Assembly (NCBI GenBank): GCA_963969345.1 | Contig: CAXAKE010000021.1 | Coordinates: forward strand, 1-12,681 | Source of the DNA: Turbatrix aceti | Taxonomy: Eukaryota > Nematoda > Chromadorea > Rhabditida > Panagrolaimidae | Length of the DNA: 12,681 nt | Direction: 5' to 3' | In this document: piece after piece, positions 1-8,400 of the stretch | How the letters are laid out: each line of letters opens with the position of its first letter | Position numbering within the stretch: position 1 is the first letter of the stretch | The notes under the pieces: model-generated | Told to the model about the DNA's origin: nothing | Database searches by the model: none | The model's input: the letters and a program-made list of their open reading frames with translations, nothing else | Made by a program: the position numbers and the translations under genes

Positions 1-244
1 GATAATAGTTTTCTGTAAAACGGGCAATCAACTGTTACTAGCTATTTTTATGTCAATCTTTCCCGTCTTAAACATTATTTTTACTTGTGATTATTCAAAT
101 AATTTTTTAGTGTTGGACATAACTAAAAAATTAAAATATTAATTGCAACAACAACACTATTTACATCGAGTTAACATTAACCGCATGATTACCGCTAATT
201 TGTTCACGAAATGCTTTGCACATTTTTTACTTTGCGCGTTTCAG

Positions 245-827
245 CTAATACAACAGCATTCGTCATCTCCGGATGCCGAACACCTAGCGACGACGCTCCT
301 TACTATTGCATCTGTCCACTAACAATCGATACCTTACAACTAAGATCTATATTAAACATGTCTGATTTGATTGAAACGATCACTGCTTCAACGTCAGCAA
401 GTCTTACATCAACAAAGCTGACTATGACGACAGAGTACGAAACGACAACTCTTCCAATTAATGATCCAAAACATGAAGGCTTAGGTGCCGGAGCTGTCAT
501 TGCAGTTGTTCTTGGTGTTCTGGTGAGTTGTTCTTGGTGTTTTGGTTAATATTTTTCCATTAATTTCAAATTATTATTTTTCAAATAACATTTGTTTTTG
601 AAATTTGAGTAAAAAATCAATACCTGTAACAATTTTTCATATATAATCATTACTCAAAACTTTAGGCAGTATTAGTACTGACACTTTTTGCAATTGTTTA
701 TACCATTCGAGTGATTCGCGATCGACGCAAACATCACGGCGTATATAGACCACAAATGGAAGAAAATCTCCATGCTAAAGATTTGCCTCCTGTTTTGCCG
801 CCATACATTGAGGGCCATTTTGGATGA
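245..827 (+). CDS. Single-pass membrane protein, C-terminal exons (partial gene entering from the left)
   Basis: Two exons are visible: 245-522 after a TTTCAG acceptor (239-244), and 666-827 after a TTTAG acceptor. A 143-base intron (523-665, GTGAGTTG donor) separates them, and the phase-0 join keeps the frame open to TGA 825-827. The visible 145 residues begin with a cysteine-containing end (C at 10, 21, 23, with YYCIC), like the second half of an EGF-like module. A Ser/Thr-rich stalk (about 45-70) follows, then a hydrophobic segment at 81-106 and a 39-residue tail. The stop-transfer is basic (RVIRDRRKHH) and a GVYRP motif sits at 117-121. Extracellular cysteines, stalk, one membrane span and a juxtamembrane basic-G-x-Y motif recall Crumbs or neurexin-type receptors, whose G-x-Y motif binds FERM proteins. 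The tail lacks the Crumbs ERLI end, ending in EGHFG. The architecture is well supported; the family is a guess. Bases 1-244 are probably intron. Confidence 0.75.
523..665 (+). other. Intron of the membrane protein gene
   Basis: The donor is CTG|GTGAGTTG and the acceptor AACTTTAG|GCAG. Splicing joins two halves of one hydrophobic segment in phase 0 (…VLGVL then AVLVL…), so the membrane span exists only in the spliced product. Reading through the donor gives a stop within about nine codons. Confidence 0.75.
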
Positions 828-882
828 ATCATACTTTTCTGACGAACAAAAAATAATGAAATCAAATGTATGCAATCAACTT

Positions 883-888
883 AATAAA
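883..888 (+). terminator. Poly(A) signal of the membrane protein gene
   Basis: AATAAA lies 56 bases after the TGA stop, the usual distance for nematode genes. A second AATAAA at 983-988 is a possible alternative. Confidence 0.6.
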
Positions 889-1337
889 AAAGAACATGAA
901 ATTGTTGAATTTGTTCAGATATTGTTTTTGTCGGTGCCTTGCTTGTAAACCATTGGTTTTGCGATTTATAAATTTTGAGAATGAATAAAAAACTGACTTA
1001 CGCTACACGGTACAGTTGTCGACGTGGATGAAAAATTTTCTTGAGTATTCAAAGATGGTGTTATTTTTTCACATTTTGCATTAATTATTTTTTATTTTTG
1101 GAACGACACAATCACAACTAGAAATACTTCATCGCTATATGACGCTGGCACCGCTGTCATTGTAACATCACCGAAAAAAACGTTGGAATTGAGATAATAG
1201 CCTAGAATCGGCGCCTACGGAAATGCCGCGGTCGAAAAAAATGTGACTTGTGATCACAGCAATTACTGCCAGCAGAAATGTAACATAACTACTAGCTTAC
1301 TTGTTATGAATGCAAATTTATGTAAATACGTGCTAAT
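889..1337. other. Intergenic, no gene seen
   Basis: AT-rich sequence downstream of the first gene. I see no long open frame, RNA gene or clear repeat here apart from the extra AATAAA at 983. Confidence 0.5.
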
Positions 1338-1503
1338 ACGAAAATAAGTCTAGTTCTCCATGGGAAAGAAGAAATCGCGACCAAAACGAATCGAGACATT
1401 TACACCTACGTGGACATCATTTGTACCTCCTAACATCTGGTCTAATGATAACTAACCACTGAGTAATGGTGAAATAAATAAATAAATAAAAACGAAAATA
1501 AGT
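1338..1503 (+). mobile_element. 5'-truncated non-LTR retroelement end with (AAAT)n tail and target duplication
   Basis: The body is about 142 bases (1350-1491). It ends in an AAAT-type tail and is flanked by a perfect 12-base direct repeat, ACGAAAATAAGT, at 1338-1349 and 1492-1503. The last ~80 bases match an inverted copy at 10499-10580, so this is a dispersed family. Just before the tail is a small dyad, ACCA-CTGAGTAA-TGGT, where a reverse transcriptase could recognise the RNA end. Different 5' truncation points, a shared 3' end with a microsatellite tail and target duplications are the marks of target-primed reverse transcription. A SINE is an alternative to a truncated LINE. No reverse transcriptase domain is visible. 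Confidence 0.85.
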
Positions 1504-1636
1504 AAATGATTGATTGATAAATGTTATGTTGACCAAGCGGAATCGGATATGTAACAAAAAGGAGAGTATAAAAGGCAACTTTTTATGTAAAGTCAAGCTA
1601 CATAGAATCTACAAAAAATAATTGGCTATATTTACT
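1504..1636. other. Spacer, nothing recognised
   Basis: Short AT-rich stretch between the retroelement tail and the palindromic element. Confidence 0.4.
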
Positions 1637-2996
1637 TTAAGAGGCAGTCCACGACAGGATTTCGGACGGCCGACAAGGCTTTTTTACAACTTCAAATGTT
1701 TTAAGCCAGAATTGTTCCCCATCCCTAAAAACCTCTAAATCACCGATGCACAGATTTTTAAACACATCGGATTCTGTAGTTTTGGCTTCTGAAAGGTTTT
1801 GACAAAAATCGATGCCACGAGCTTCGCTATAGAGGAAAAACGCTGAAAATTTTATGAGAGGGGTTTTGAGGGACAGGGAACACGAAGTCGTACTCAGATA
1901 TTTTTTATCGTTACAGTAAATGCTGATTACCGTATAAAATGTGTGGTTTTTTGGTCACCACTGGCGGGGTTCTCCGAGGGGAGTACATTGTGATAGCATA
2001 TATTGTAGCCCGTGTTTCGGCGCTTCGAATGACGTAACACACGAAAAAAAGGAGTGACCGGAAAACGGTCATCCATGGGCTTTTATGGCGCGCACTCAAG
2101 AAAACGCGCACAATTTCGCTTCAAGTGACAAAAAAAAGAGCGTGCGCGCGCATTCACGGTGTCATGTTCAAAAAAAGGCCCTGAAGCCAATTTTTGTTTT
2201 TTATGCTCGCGGTCACTTTGGTAGACTTTAGCATGTCCCAAAGATTGATTCTAGCTTTTCAGGCTTTTAATCTGACAATATTGGGCATCGCCACAGGCAT
2301 TGAAAAAAACATGAAACTTTCAAACGTTGTAACTTTGTGCAAAATGATCCGATAAAAGGTGCACGTGGCTTAAAGTTATATCTGGGACATGCCAAAGCCT
2401 ACCAAAGTGACCGTGGATGTACAAAACAAAAACTGGCTTCAGGGCCTTTTTTTGAACATGACTCCTTTTTTGCGCGCGCAAGCTTGTTTGAAGAGAAAAA
2501 GAAGCTGATCGCGCGCGTTTTCTTGAGTGCGCGCTATAAAAGCCCATGGATGACCGCTTTCCGGTCACTCCTTTTTTTCGCGTGTTACGTCATTCGAAGC
2601 GCCGAAACACGGGCTACAAGATGTGCTATCACAATGTACTCCCCTCGGAGAACCCCGCCAGTGGTGACCAAAAAACCACACATTTTATACGGTAATCAGC
2701 AATTACCGTAACGATAAAAATTATCTGAGTACGACTTCGTGTTCCCCGTCCCTCAAAACCCCTCTCATAAAATTTTCAGCATTTTTCCACTATAGCGAAG
2801 CTCGTGGCATCGATTTTTGTCAAAAACTTCCAGAAGCCAAAACTACAGAATCCGATGTGTTTAAAAATCTGTGTATCGGCGATTTAGAGGTTTTTAGGGG
2901 TGGGGAACAATTCTGGCTTAAAACATTTTAAGTTGTAAAAAAGCCTTGTCGGGCTCTCCCCCTTATTCCGAAATCCTGTCGTGGACTGTCTCTTAA
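1637..2996. mobile_element. Palindromic (fold-back) DNA transposon with TTAA target duplication
   Basis: The left arm (1641-2240) and right arm (2383-2992) are inverted copies of about 600 bases, separated by a 142-base loop. Outer ends are GAGGCAGTCCACGACAGG and, inverted, GAGACAGTCCACGACAGG. TTAA lies directly outside both ends (1637-1640, 2993-2996), as for TTAA-targeting (piggyBac-type) DNA transposons. No transposase is encoded, so the element is non-autonomous. The arms differ by a few percent in the outer half and are more diverged near the loop. The inner arms carry GC-alternating runs (GCGCGCGC). Both arms hold the same 49-codon open frame (1927-2076 minus, 2546-2695 plus). TTAA-flanked palindromes are a known nematode transposon type; the exact family is not identified. 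Confidence 0.85.
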
Positions 2997-3055
2997 GTTC
3001 CCCATACCCCCCATGTCGATACCCACCCTCATTCAGTTGCCCACCCTATCCTCTT

Positions 3056-3162
3056 GGTGGGGAACTCAATCCCCCATAGATGGTTAAGTTCCCCACCTAT
3101 ACACAAAAAAAGACTTTCTTAGTGGGGAACTGGATCTTCCATAGATGGTTTGATTCCCCACC
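3056..3162. repeat. Two tandem ~65-base units, each a GGTGGGGAAC/GTTCCCCACC hairpin
   Basis: Unit 1 has GGTGGGGAAC at 3056-3065 and its exact inverse GTTCCCCACC at 3088-3097. Unit 2 has GTGGGGAAC at 3122-3130 and ATTCCCCACC at 3153-3162. The loops share CCATAGATGGTT, itself a dyad (CCAT-AG-ATGG). The stretch just upstream, 2997-3050, repeats partial TTCCCCA and CCCACC pieces, so the array once extended further left. Confidence 0.7.
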
Positions 3163-3249
3163 TAGGCAAAAAAGAACTATGAGCGTACTTGTTTTTTTGC
3201 TCAATGATCTAATTCAATGACGTCAGCGAGTTGTATGTTGATTTATTTC

Positions 3250-3442
3250 GGCGGGAAAAATACTCATCAGAACAGTATACAATCAATTGGCATAGCATTA
3301 GCGTCGCGCAATTACGACGGCACGACCACGACAGACTGTTGCCACTCTTCAGGGAAGTGCGAACCGATGAGTCGATTCGCGACGCGGTTGCCGAATGCAG
3401 CTAGGCCAATGCGTTACTGTACCGATAAAATATTTTCCCGCC
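3250..3442. repeat. Segment bounded by inverted GGCGGGAAAA(A)TA motifs
   Basis: GGCGGGAAAAATA at 3250-3262 and its inverse TATTTTCCCGCC at 3431-3442 bracket a ~170-base stretch of higher GC. This could be a tiny inverted-repeat element, or two E2F-type sites (consensus TTTCCCGCC) facing each other. The 86-residue open frame across it resembles nothing I recognise and is not called as a gene. Confidence 0.4.
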
Positions 3443-3548
3443 AAAAAGTTAAACACACAGTATGTTTACCGTACTGAGTTCAACAGTAAATTTTTTTTAC
3501 GGCCTCTCTGCACAGCTTTTGCTTGCTAACTAAATTGTTTTGGGACAG

Positions 3549-3600
3549 ACAGACAAATGGTATGAATGTATAAAACAGACAAATGGTGTGAATGTATAAA
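3549..3600. repeat. 26-base tandem duplication
   Basis: Two adjacent copies of ACAGACAAATGGTRTGAATGTATAAA (the 26-mer is split as 3549-3574 and 3575-3600), differing at one base. Confidence 0.85.
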
Positions 3601-3757
3601 AAGTATATAAATTCAAAAATCATATAGAAGTAGTACAAAATTCAATGCAAACATACGTACAAAAATCAAAAGTTTTAAAATCTTCAAAAAATTCATTTTA
3701 TATTTTATTAGCACCCAAAATTCCAGCCAGATTGTTAGTTATTTTCTCAGACCGCTA

Positions 3758-4486
3758 TTAAATCAGTTTAGTGCCATTTGCAGTGGTTTTAGCTCGCTCA
3801 GTCGTGCCCGGATCGATTTGATTGTCGTTCGAGTCAATCATTATTTTTTTGACCCTTGGTGATGCCATTGTTGATCGATTCTGCCGCGGCATCTGTGGCC
3901 TCTTCTTCACCTTGCTCCCAGTCGTATGGTTCATGAATAAAACATTTTTCTCAAAGACAATACCAATATCCCCGCTTGATTGTTGCCCTGAACCTTCTCG
4001 TACAAGTACAATATTGTTATTCCTAACCTTCTGATTCAAACAAAATACTGATATTCTTTTTTGATTTTAAATTGCAATTTTGATAAGATATAAAAAAAAC
4101 CTACAAAAAATATGCTCTAACAAAATACCGGCTATGTTCAAGTCCCCTAACTTTCCATTTCATGTTCCCTAACTGCCTCAAAATCCGAAAACATTGCCAC
4201 TTTATGATTACCAAATCGAATTCATATTTTGAAAATTTTCTCAAATGAAAATAACCTCCTTCTCAAACACAATACCTCTATCCCCGCTTTTATTTTTGTC
4301 ATGAACCTTCCTTTTCAAGTACAATATTGTTTTTGTACTAAAATAAAATTTCAACCTTTATTGCTTCGGGTATTAGGTTTTTTTTTGTATACTGGGGGTG
4401 GTATAACAGGTGTAGTTTTGGAACCATTTTGCAAGAATCCGTGTACCACTGGCCGAAAACAAAAGTCCACACAACCGGGTTTGTAT
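3758..4486 (-). pseudogene. Candidate minus-strand gene with a duplicated, partly decayed exon
   Basis: The terminal exon would be 4030-3758: acceptor TTTGAATCAG, then 90 codons in an open frame to TAA, with AATAAA on the minus strand at 3709-3704, about 50 bases past the stop. The peptide starts KVRNNNIVLVREGSGQQ and continues basic and Ser/Thr/Asn-rich; no domain is recognised. A diverged second copy lies upstream at about 4337-4240. It also follows an acceptor (ATTTTATTTTAG) and reads YKNNIVLEKEGS, but then meets TGA and carries a one-base insertion. A possible earlier exon (4486-4393, …TTPVIPPP) joins it in phase across a 55-base intron. Matching acceptor position and frame in both copies is the main argument for coding origin. 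The gene could be live through the 4030 exon, or dead throughout. The family is unknown. Confidence 0.35.
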
Positions 4487-4585
4487 CTTAACCGAATAAA
4501 AGTGGCGAAATACGTCATAATTTTACAGGGTGTGTTAGAATAACTAAATATTTTTGGGAAAACATCCAATTGGAGTTTTGAACAT

Positions 4586-6890
4586 CGCTCCTAAAAGGTG
4601 TTTAAAATTAAAAAAAAAATTAAAAACTAACTGTCTCTCATGCAAAAAGGTGTTTGTCGTGACATTAAAAAATCACTAGCGGTCTGGGTGATAAAGGTGC
4701 GTAAAAACAGATAACGCCATTGAACGTATCTCGTAAAAGTGGTCCGTGTAATGTGTTTTTCCGCTCCTAAAAGGTGTTTAAAATTTAAAAGAAAATTAAA
4801 AACTAACTGTCTCTCTTGCAAAAAGGTGTTTGTCGTGACGTCCAAAAATCACTAGTGATCTGGGTGATAAAGGTGCGTAAAAACAGATAACGCCATTAAA
4901 CGTATCTCGTAAAAGTGGTCCGTGTAATGTGTTTTTCCGCTCCTAAAAGGTGTTTAAAATTTAAAAAAATTAAAAACTAACTGTCTTTCTTGCAAAAAGG
5001 TGTTTGTCGTGACGTCCAAATAGCACTAGGGATCGGGGTGATAAAGGTGCGTAAAAACAGATAACGCCATTGAACGTATCTCGTAAAAGTGGTCCGTGTA
5101 GTGTGTTTTTCCGCTCCTAAAAGGTGTTTAAAATTTAAAAAAAAATTAAAAACTTGCAAAAAGGTGTTTGTCGTGACGTCCAAATATCACTAGGGATCGG
5201 GGTGATAAAGGTGCGTAAAAACAGAACGTATCTCGTAAAAGTGGTCCGTGTAGTGTGTTTTTCCGCTCCTAAAAGGTCATCTCCTCTTCTTCTTTTTAGT
5301 TTTTAAAAAAAGTTAAAAACTAACTGTCTTTCTTGCAAAAAGGTGTTTGTCGTGACGTCCAAATAGCACTTGGGATCGGGGTGATAAAGGTGCGTAAAAA
5401 CAGATAACGCCATTGAACGTATCTCGTAAAAGAGGTCCGTGTAGTGTGTTTTTCCGCTCCTAAAAGGTGTTTAAAATTTAAAAAAAATTAAAAACTAACT
5501 GTCTTTCTTGCAAAAAGGTGTTTGTCGTGACGTCCAAATAGCACTAGGGATCGGGGTGATAAAGGTGCGTAAAAACAGATAACGCCATTGAACGTATCTC
5601 GTAAAAGTGGTCCGTGTAGCGTGTTTTTTCGCTCCTAAAAGGTGTTTAAAATTTAAAAAAAATTAAAAATTTGCAAAAAGGTGTTTGTCGTGACGTCCAA
5701 ATAGCACTAGGGATCGGGGTGATAAAGGTGCGTAAAAACAGATAACGCCATTGAACGTATCTCGTAAAAGTGGTCCGTGTAGTGTGTTTTTCCGCTCCTA
5801 AAAGGTGTTTAAAATTTAAAAAAAATTAAGAACTAACTGTCTTTCTTGCAAAAAGGTGTTTGTCGTGACGTCCAAATAGCACTTGGGATCGGGGTGATAA
5901 AGGTGCGTAAAAACAGATAACGCCATTGAACGTATCTCGTAAAAGTGGTCCGTGTAGTGTGTTTTTCCGCTCCTAAAAGGTGTTTAAAATTTAAAAAAAA
6001 TTAAAAACTTGCAAAAAGGTGTTTGTCGTGACGTCCAAAAATCACTAGTGATCTGGGTGATAAAGGTGCGTAAAAACAGATAACGCCATTAAACGTATCT
6101 CGTAAAAGTGGTCCGTGTAATGTGTTTTTCCGCTCCTAAAAGGTGTTTAAAATTTAAAAAAAATTAAAAACTAACTGTCTTTCTTGCAAAAAGGTGTTTG
6201 TCGTGACGTCCAAATAGCACTAGGGATCGGGGTGATAAAGGTGCGTAAAAACAGATAACGCCATTGAACGTATCTCGTAAAAGTGGTCCGTGTAGTGTGT
6301 TTTTCCGCTCCTAAAAGGTGTTTAAAATTTAAAAAAAATTTAAAACTTGCAAAAAGGTGTTTGTCGTGACGTCCAAATATCACTAGGGATCGGGGTGATA
6401 AAGGTGCGTAAAAACAGAACGTATCTCGTAAAAGTGGTCCGTGTAGTGTGTTTTTCCGCTCCTAAAAGGTGTTTAAAATTAAAAAAAAAATTAAAAACTA
6501 ACTGTCTCTCTTGCAAAAAGGTGTTTGTCAAGACGTCCAAAAATCACTAGTGATCTGGGTGATAAAGGTGCGTAAAAACAGATAACGCCATTGAACGTAT
6601 CTCGTAAAAGTGGTCCGTGTAATGTGTTTTTCCGCTCCTAAAAGGTGATTAAAATTAAAAAAAAAATTAAAAACTCACTGTCTCTCTTGCAAAAAGGTGT
6701 TTGTCAAGACGTCCAAAAATCACTAGTGATCTGGGTGATAAAGGTGCGTAAAAACAGATAACGCCATTGAACGTATCTCGTAAAAGTGGTCCGTGTAGTG
6801 TGTTTTTCCGCTCCTAAAAGGTGTTTAAAATTTAAAAAAAATTAAAAACTAACTGTCTCTCTTGCAAAAAGGTGTTTGTCGTGACGTCCA
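4586..6890. repeat. Satellite array, 14 units of about 175 bases
   Basis: The anchor CGCTCCTAAAAGG occurs at 4586, 4762, 4938, 5112, 5264, 5455, 5630, 5793, 5968, 6131, 6306, 6457, 6633 and 6809. Spacings are 176, 176, 174, 152, 191, 175, 163, 175, 163, 175, 151, 176 and 176. The short units lack the CTAACTGTCTTTC block, and those of 151-152 bases also lack TAACGCCATTGA. The 191-base unit has a pyrimidine-rich insert near 5277-5300. Inner units are nearly identical; the first is the most diverged, as expected at an array edge. Each unit holds four AAAAGGTG-like boxes and a GACGTC palindrome. The right edge breaks off in mid-unit at about 6890. Confidence 0.97.
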
Positions 6891-6891
6891 A

Positions 6892-7030
6892 AACTTTAAT
6901 GACGGTTGGGATACTGTAATTTCAATTTGAACCGCATTTCCAACTTCACAACGTAATATTAGGCGAATAAAGAATAGCGGATAGCTCAGGTGCAGGGAAG
7001 TAAGGAATAGCGTATATATCGGGCTTTGAT
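6892..7030 (+). repeat. Subtelomeric direct repeat, copy 1
   Basis: About 139 bases from AAACTTTAATGACGG to GGCTTTGA, nearly identical to 9631-9769. It starts exactly where the satellite stops. It includes ATTAGGCGAATAAAG and GAATAGCGGATAGCTCAG, motifs that recur in weaker form around 9000-9260 and 10690-10820. Confidence 0.9.
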
Positions 7031-7225
7031 CATTTCACTCTAGCGCTTTAATCAAGGAATGGCATTTGACATACATTTTGCTACTGATCTTTCGGAACAT
7101 TTGATGTTGTAGAATCTTTAACTGAAACATGGATAAGCTGCATCAGTGCCGAAAATCAACATTTTGTGCCGTTGATGACTTTGCCTTACTCATTGCGGGC
7201 ATCGAATAGAAGGAAAACTTTTTTC

Positions 7226-7410
7226 TCAACTACGCATTGTGCGAAACATGCAATCGACAAGAATTTCGTGGCAAAGTTCGTGATCGTTGACTGTGTAGCA
7301 TGCCAAGGAAACAGCGATCTACGCTGTTGTTCTTCACATCAGAAAAACTGTTTCTGGCGGGAAGAGTTTAGCTTCACTGCAAGTGAGTTCTTTTTCATGC
7401 TATCATCAAT
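7226..7410 (+). repeat. Diverged duplicated unit, left of the T-tract block
   Basis: It shares, in order, CGC-TTGTGC-AAAC, a GTGATCGTTGA stretch, TTTCTGGCGGGAA, GCTTCACTGCA and TTTTTCATGC with the segment at about 8095-8355. Identity is patchy but the order is kept. It may be exon-derived, since CAAGTGAGTT at its end looks like a splice donor, but no intact frame is convincing. Confidence 0.5.
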
Positions 7411-7925
7411 AATCGAATTTTTTAGGCATTTTCTTTGGCATTATAGAGAGTTTTTTTGGCATTTTAGGGCGTTTTTTGGAATTTTTTGCATTTTTTTTTA
7501 GCAATTTTCTTGCATTTTGTATTTTTCTACCATTTTTTATGCGTTCTTCGGCTTTTTTTGGCATTTTTAGTTTTTTGTCATTCTAGGGTGTTTTTAAGCG
7601 TTTGTAGGGGCATTTTAGAGCATTTATTGGCATTTTCAGGCGTATATGAACGTTTTGAGCATTATTGGTACGAATTAGGCATTTTTCGGGCGTTTGTAAG
7701 CATTTTAAAGCGTATCTTAGCGTTTTCGGCGTTTTTAGGCATTTTTGTGCGGTTTTTCGGCATTCTAGAGCGTTTTTCGGCACTTTTCTAGCATTTTTGT
7801 GCGTTTTTTGCATTTTTTTGCATTTTTCTAGCATTTTTTTGCATTTTTTAGCATTTTTTTTCGCATTTTTTAGCATTTTTTTGCAATTTCTTTGCATTTT
7901 TTTTGCATTTGTTATGCGTTTTTGG
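7410..7925. other. Helically phased T-tract block (PATC-like, probably curved DNA)
   Basis: About 500 bases of GCATTTTT / GCGTTTTT units repeat every ~10 bases. Starts of the GC step include 7690, 7700, 7710, 7720, 7729, 7739, 7749, 7760, 7770, 7780, 7791, 7801, 7810, 7820, 7831, 7841 and 7851, and similar steps run from 7459 to 7916. The period is that of one turn of DNA, so the T-tracts face one side and should bend the helix. Caenorhabditis genomes carry such periodic A/T clusters (PATCs), mostly in introns and flanks of germline genes in repressive chromatin. Whether this block lies in a gene is not shown. Open frames here are low-complexity by-products. Confidence 0.8.
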
Positions 7926-8094
7926 CATTCAGGGCCCAAAGGGCTCGCCTGGCTTGTTCTTTGATTAACACGGATCACTTTTTTCCCGCCATTTTTTTAA
8001 AACGATCAGAAATTTCTGTTATTGGCGAGCATTGCTTTCACAAAAGGACAGCAGTGTATGCGCAGAAGAGAGTCAGGCAACGAGAACGCCTTAT

Positions 8095-8365
8095 CCTTTA
8101 CCACGCGTTGTGCCAAACCGACTTGATGATTCATCGAATTGTTTGGCTGGGTTTGTGATTGTTGATTGGGTTGCAGTTGTGCGCATCATTTTTTGTCTGA
8201 GTTGACTGTTTTTGGCGGGAAAAAGTTGTGCTGCTTCACTTATACAACGCTGTCTTTCCACCGTGCGCTCGTTTGCGTGCATCATGTTTTGCGAGTTGAC
8301 TCTGTTTTTGGCGGGACAAAGTTGTGCTTCACTGCAGGTAATTTTTTTTTCATGCGTTTATCAAT
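8095..8365 (+). repeat. Diverged duplicated unit with an internal 96-base tandem repeat
   Basis: Homologous in order to 7226-7410. Within it, GCATCATTTTTTG…GTTGACTGTTTTTGGCGGGA (8183-8220) repeats 96 bases later as GCATCATGTTTTG…TTTTTGGCGGGA (8279-8316), both followed by AAGTTGTGC and TTCACT. The second copy ends CACTGCAGGTAATTTTTT, a good splice-donor match. GGCGGGA motifs lie at 8214 and 8310, with others at 7981 (inverted) and 8382. Confidence 0.6.
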
Positions 8366-8400
8366 ATTCGATGTGCATTGCGGCGGGAAAAGTCGTTGAC

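Noticed and set aside
2530..2548. TATAAAAG just before an ATG in the right arm of the palindrome, as a promoter
   Set aside because: The ATG is only about 10 bases after the box, which leaves no room for a normal transcription start, and the left arm has CATAAAAG instead.
4627..6550. Repeated minus-strand frames of 66-72 codons (MDVTTNTFLQ…) and a plus-strand frame at 6347-6550
   Set aside because: They are by-products of the satellite; unit lengths vary without regard to frame and no frame continues between units.
4586..6890. CRISPR-like array
   Set aside because: The whole ~175-base unit is conserved with no unique spacers, and the genome is a nematode.
7486..7978. Open frames rich in F/H/C (plus) and K/N/C (minus, 131 codons)
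   Set aside because: Pure translations of the phased GCATTTTT block. Low complexity, open on both strands, and not supported as protein.
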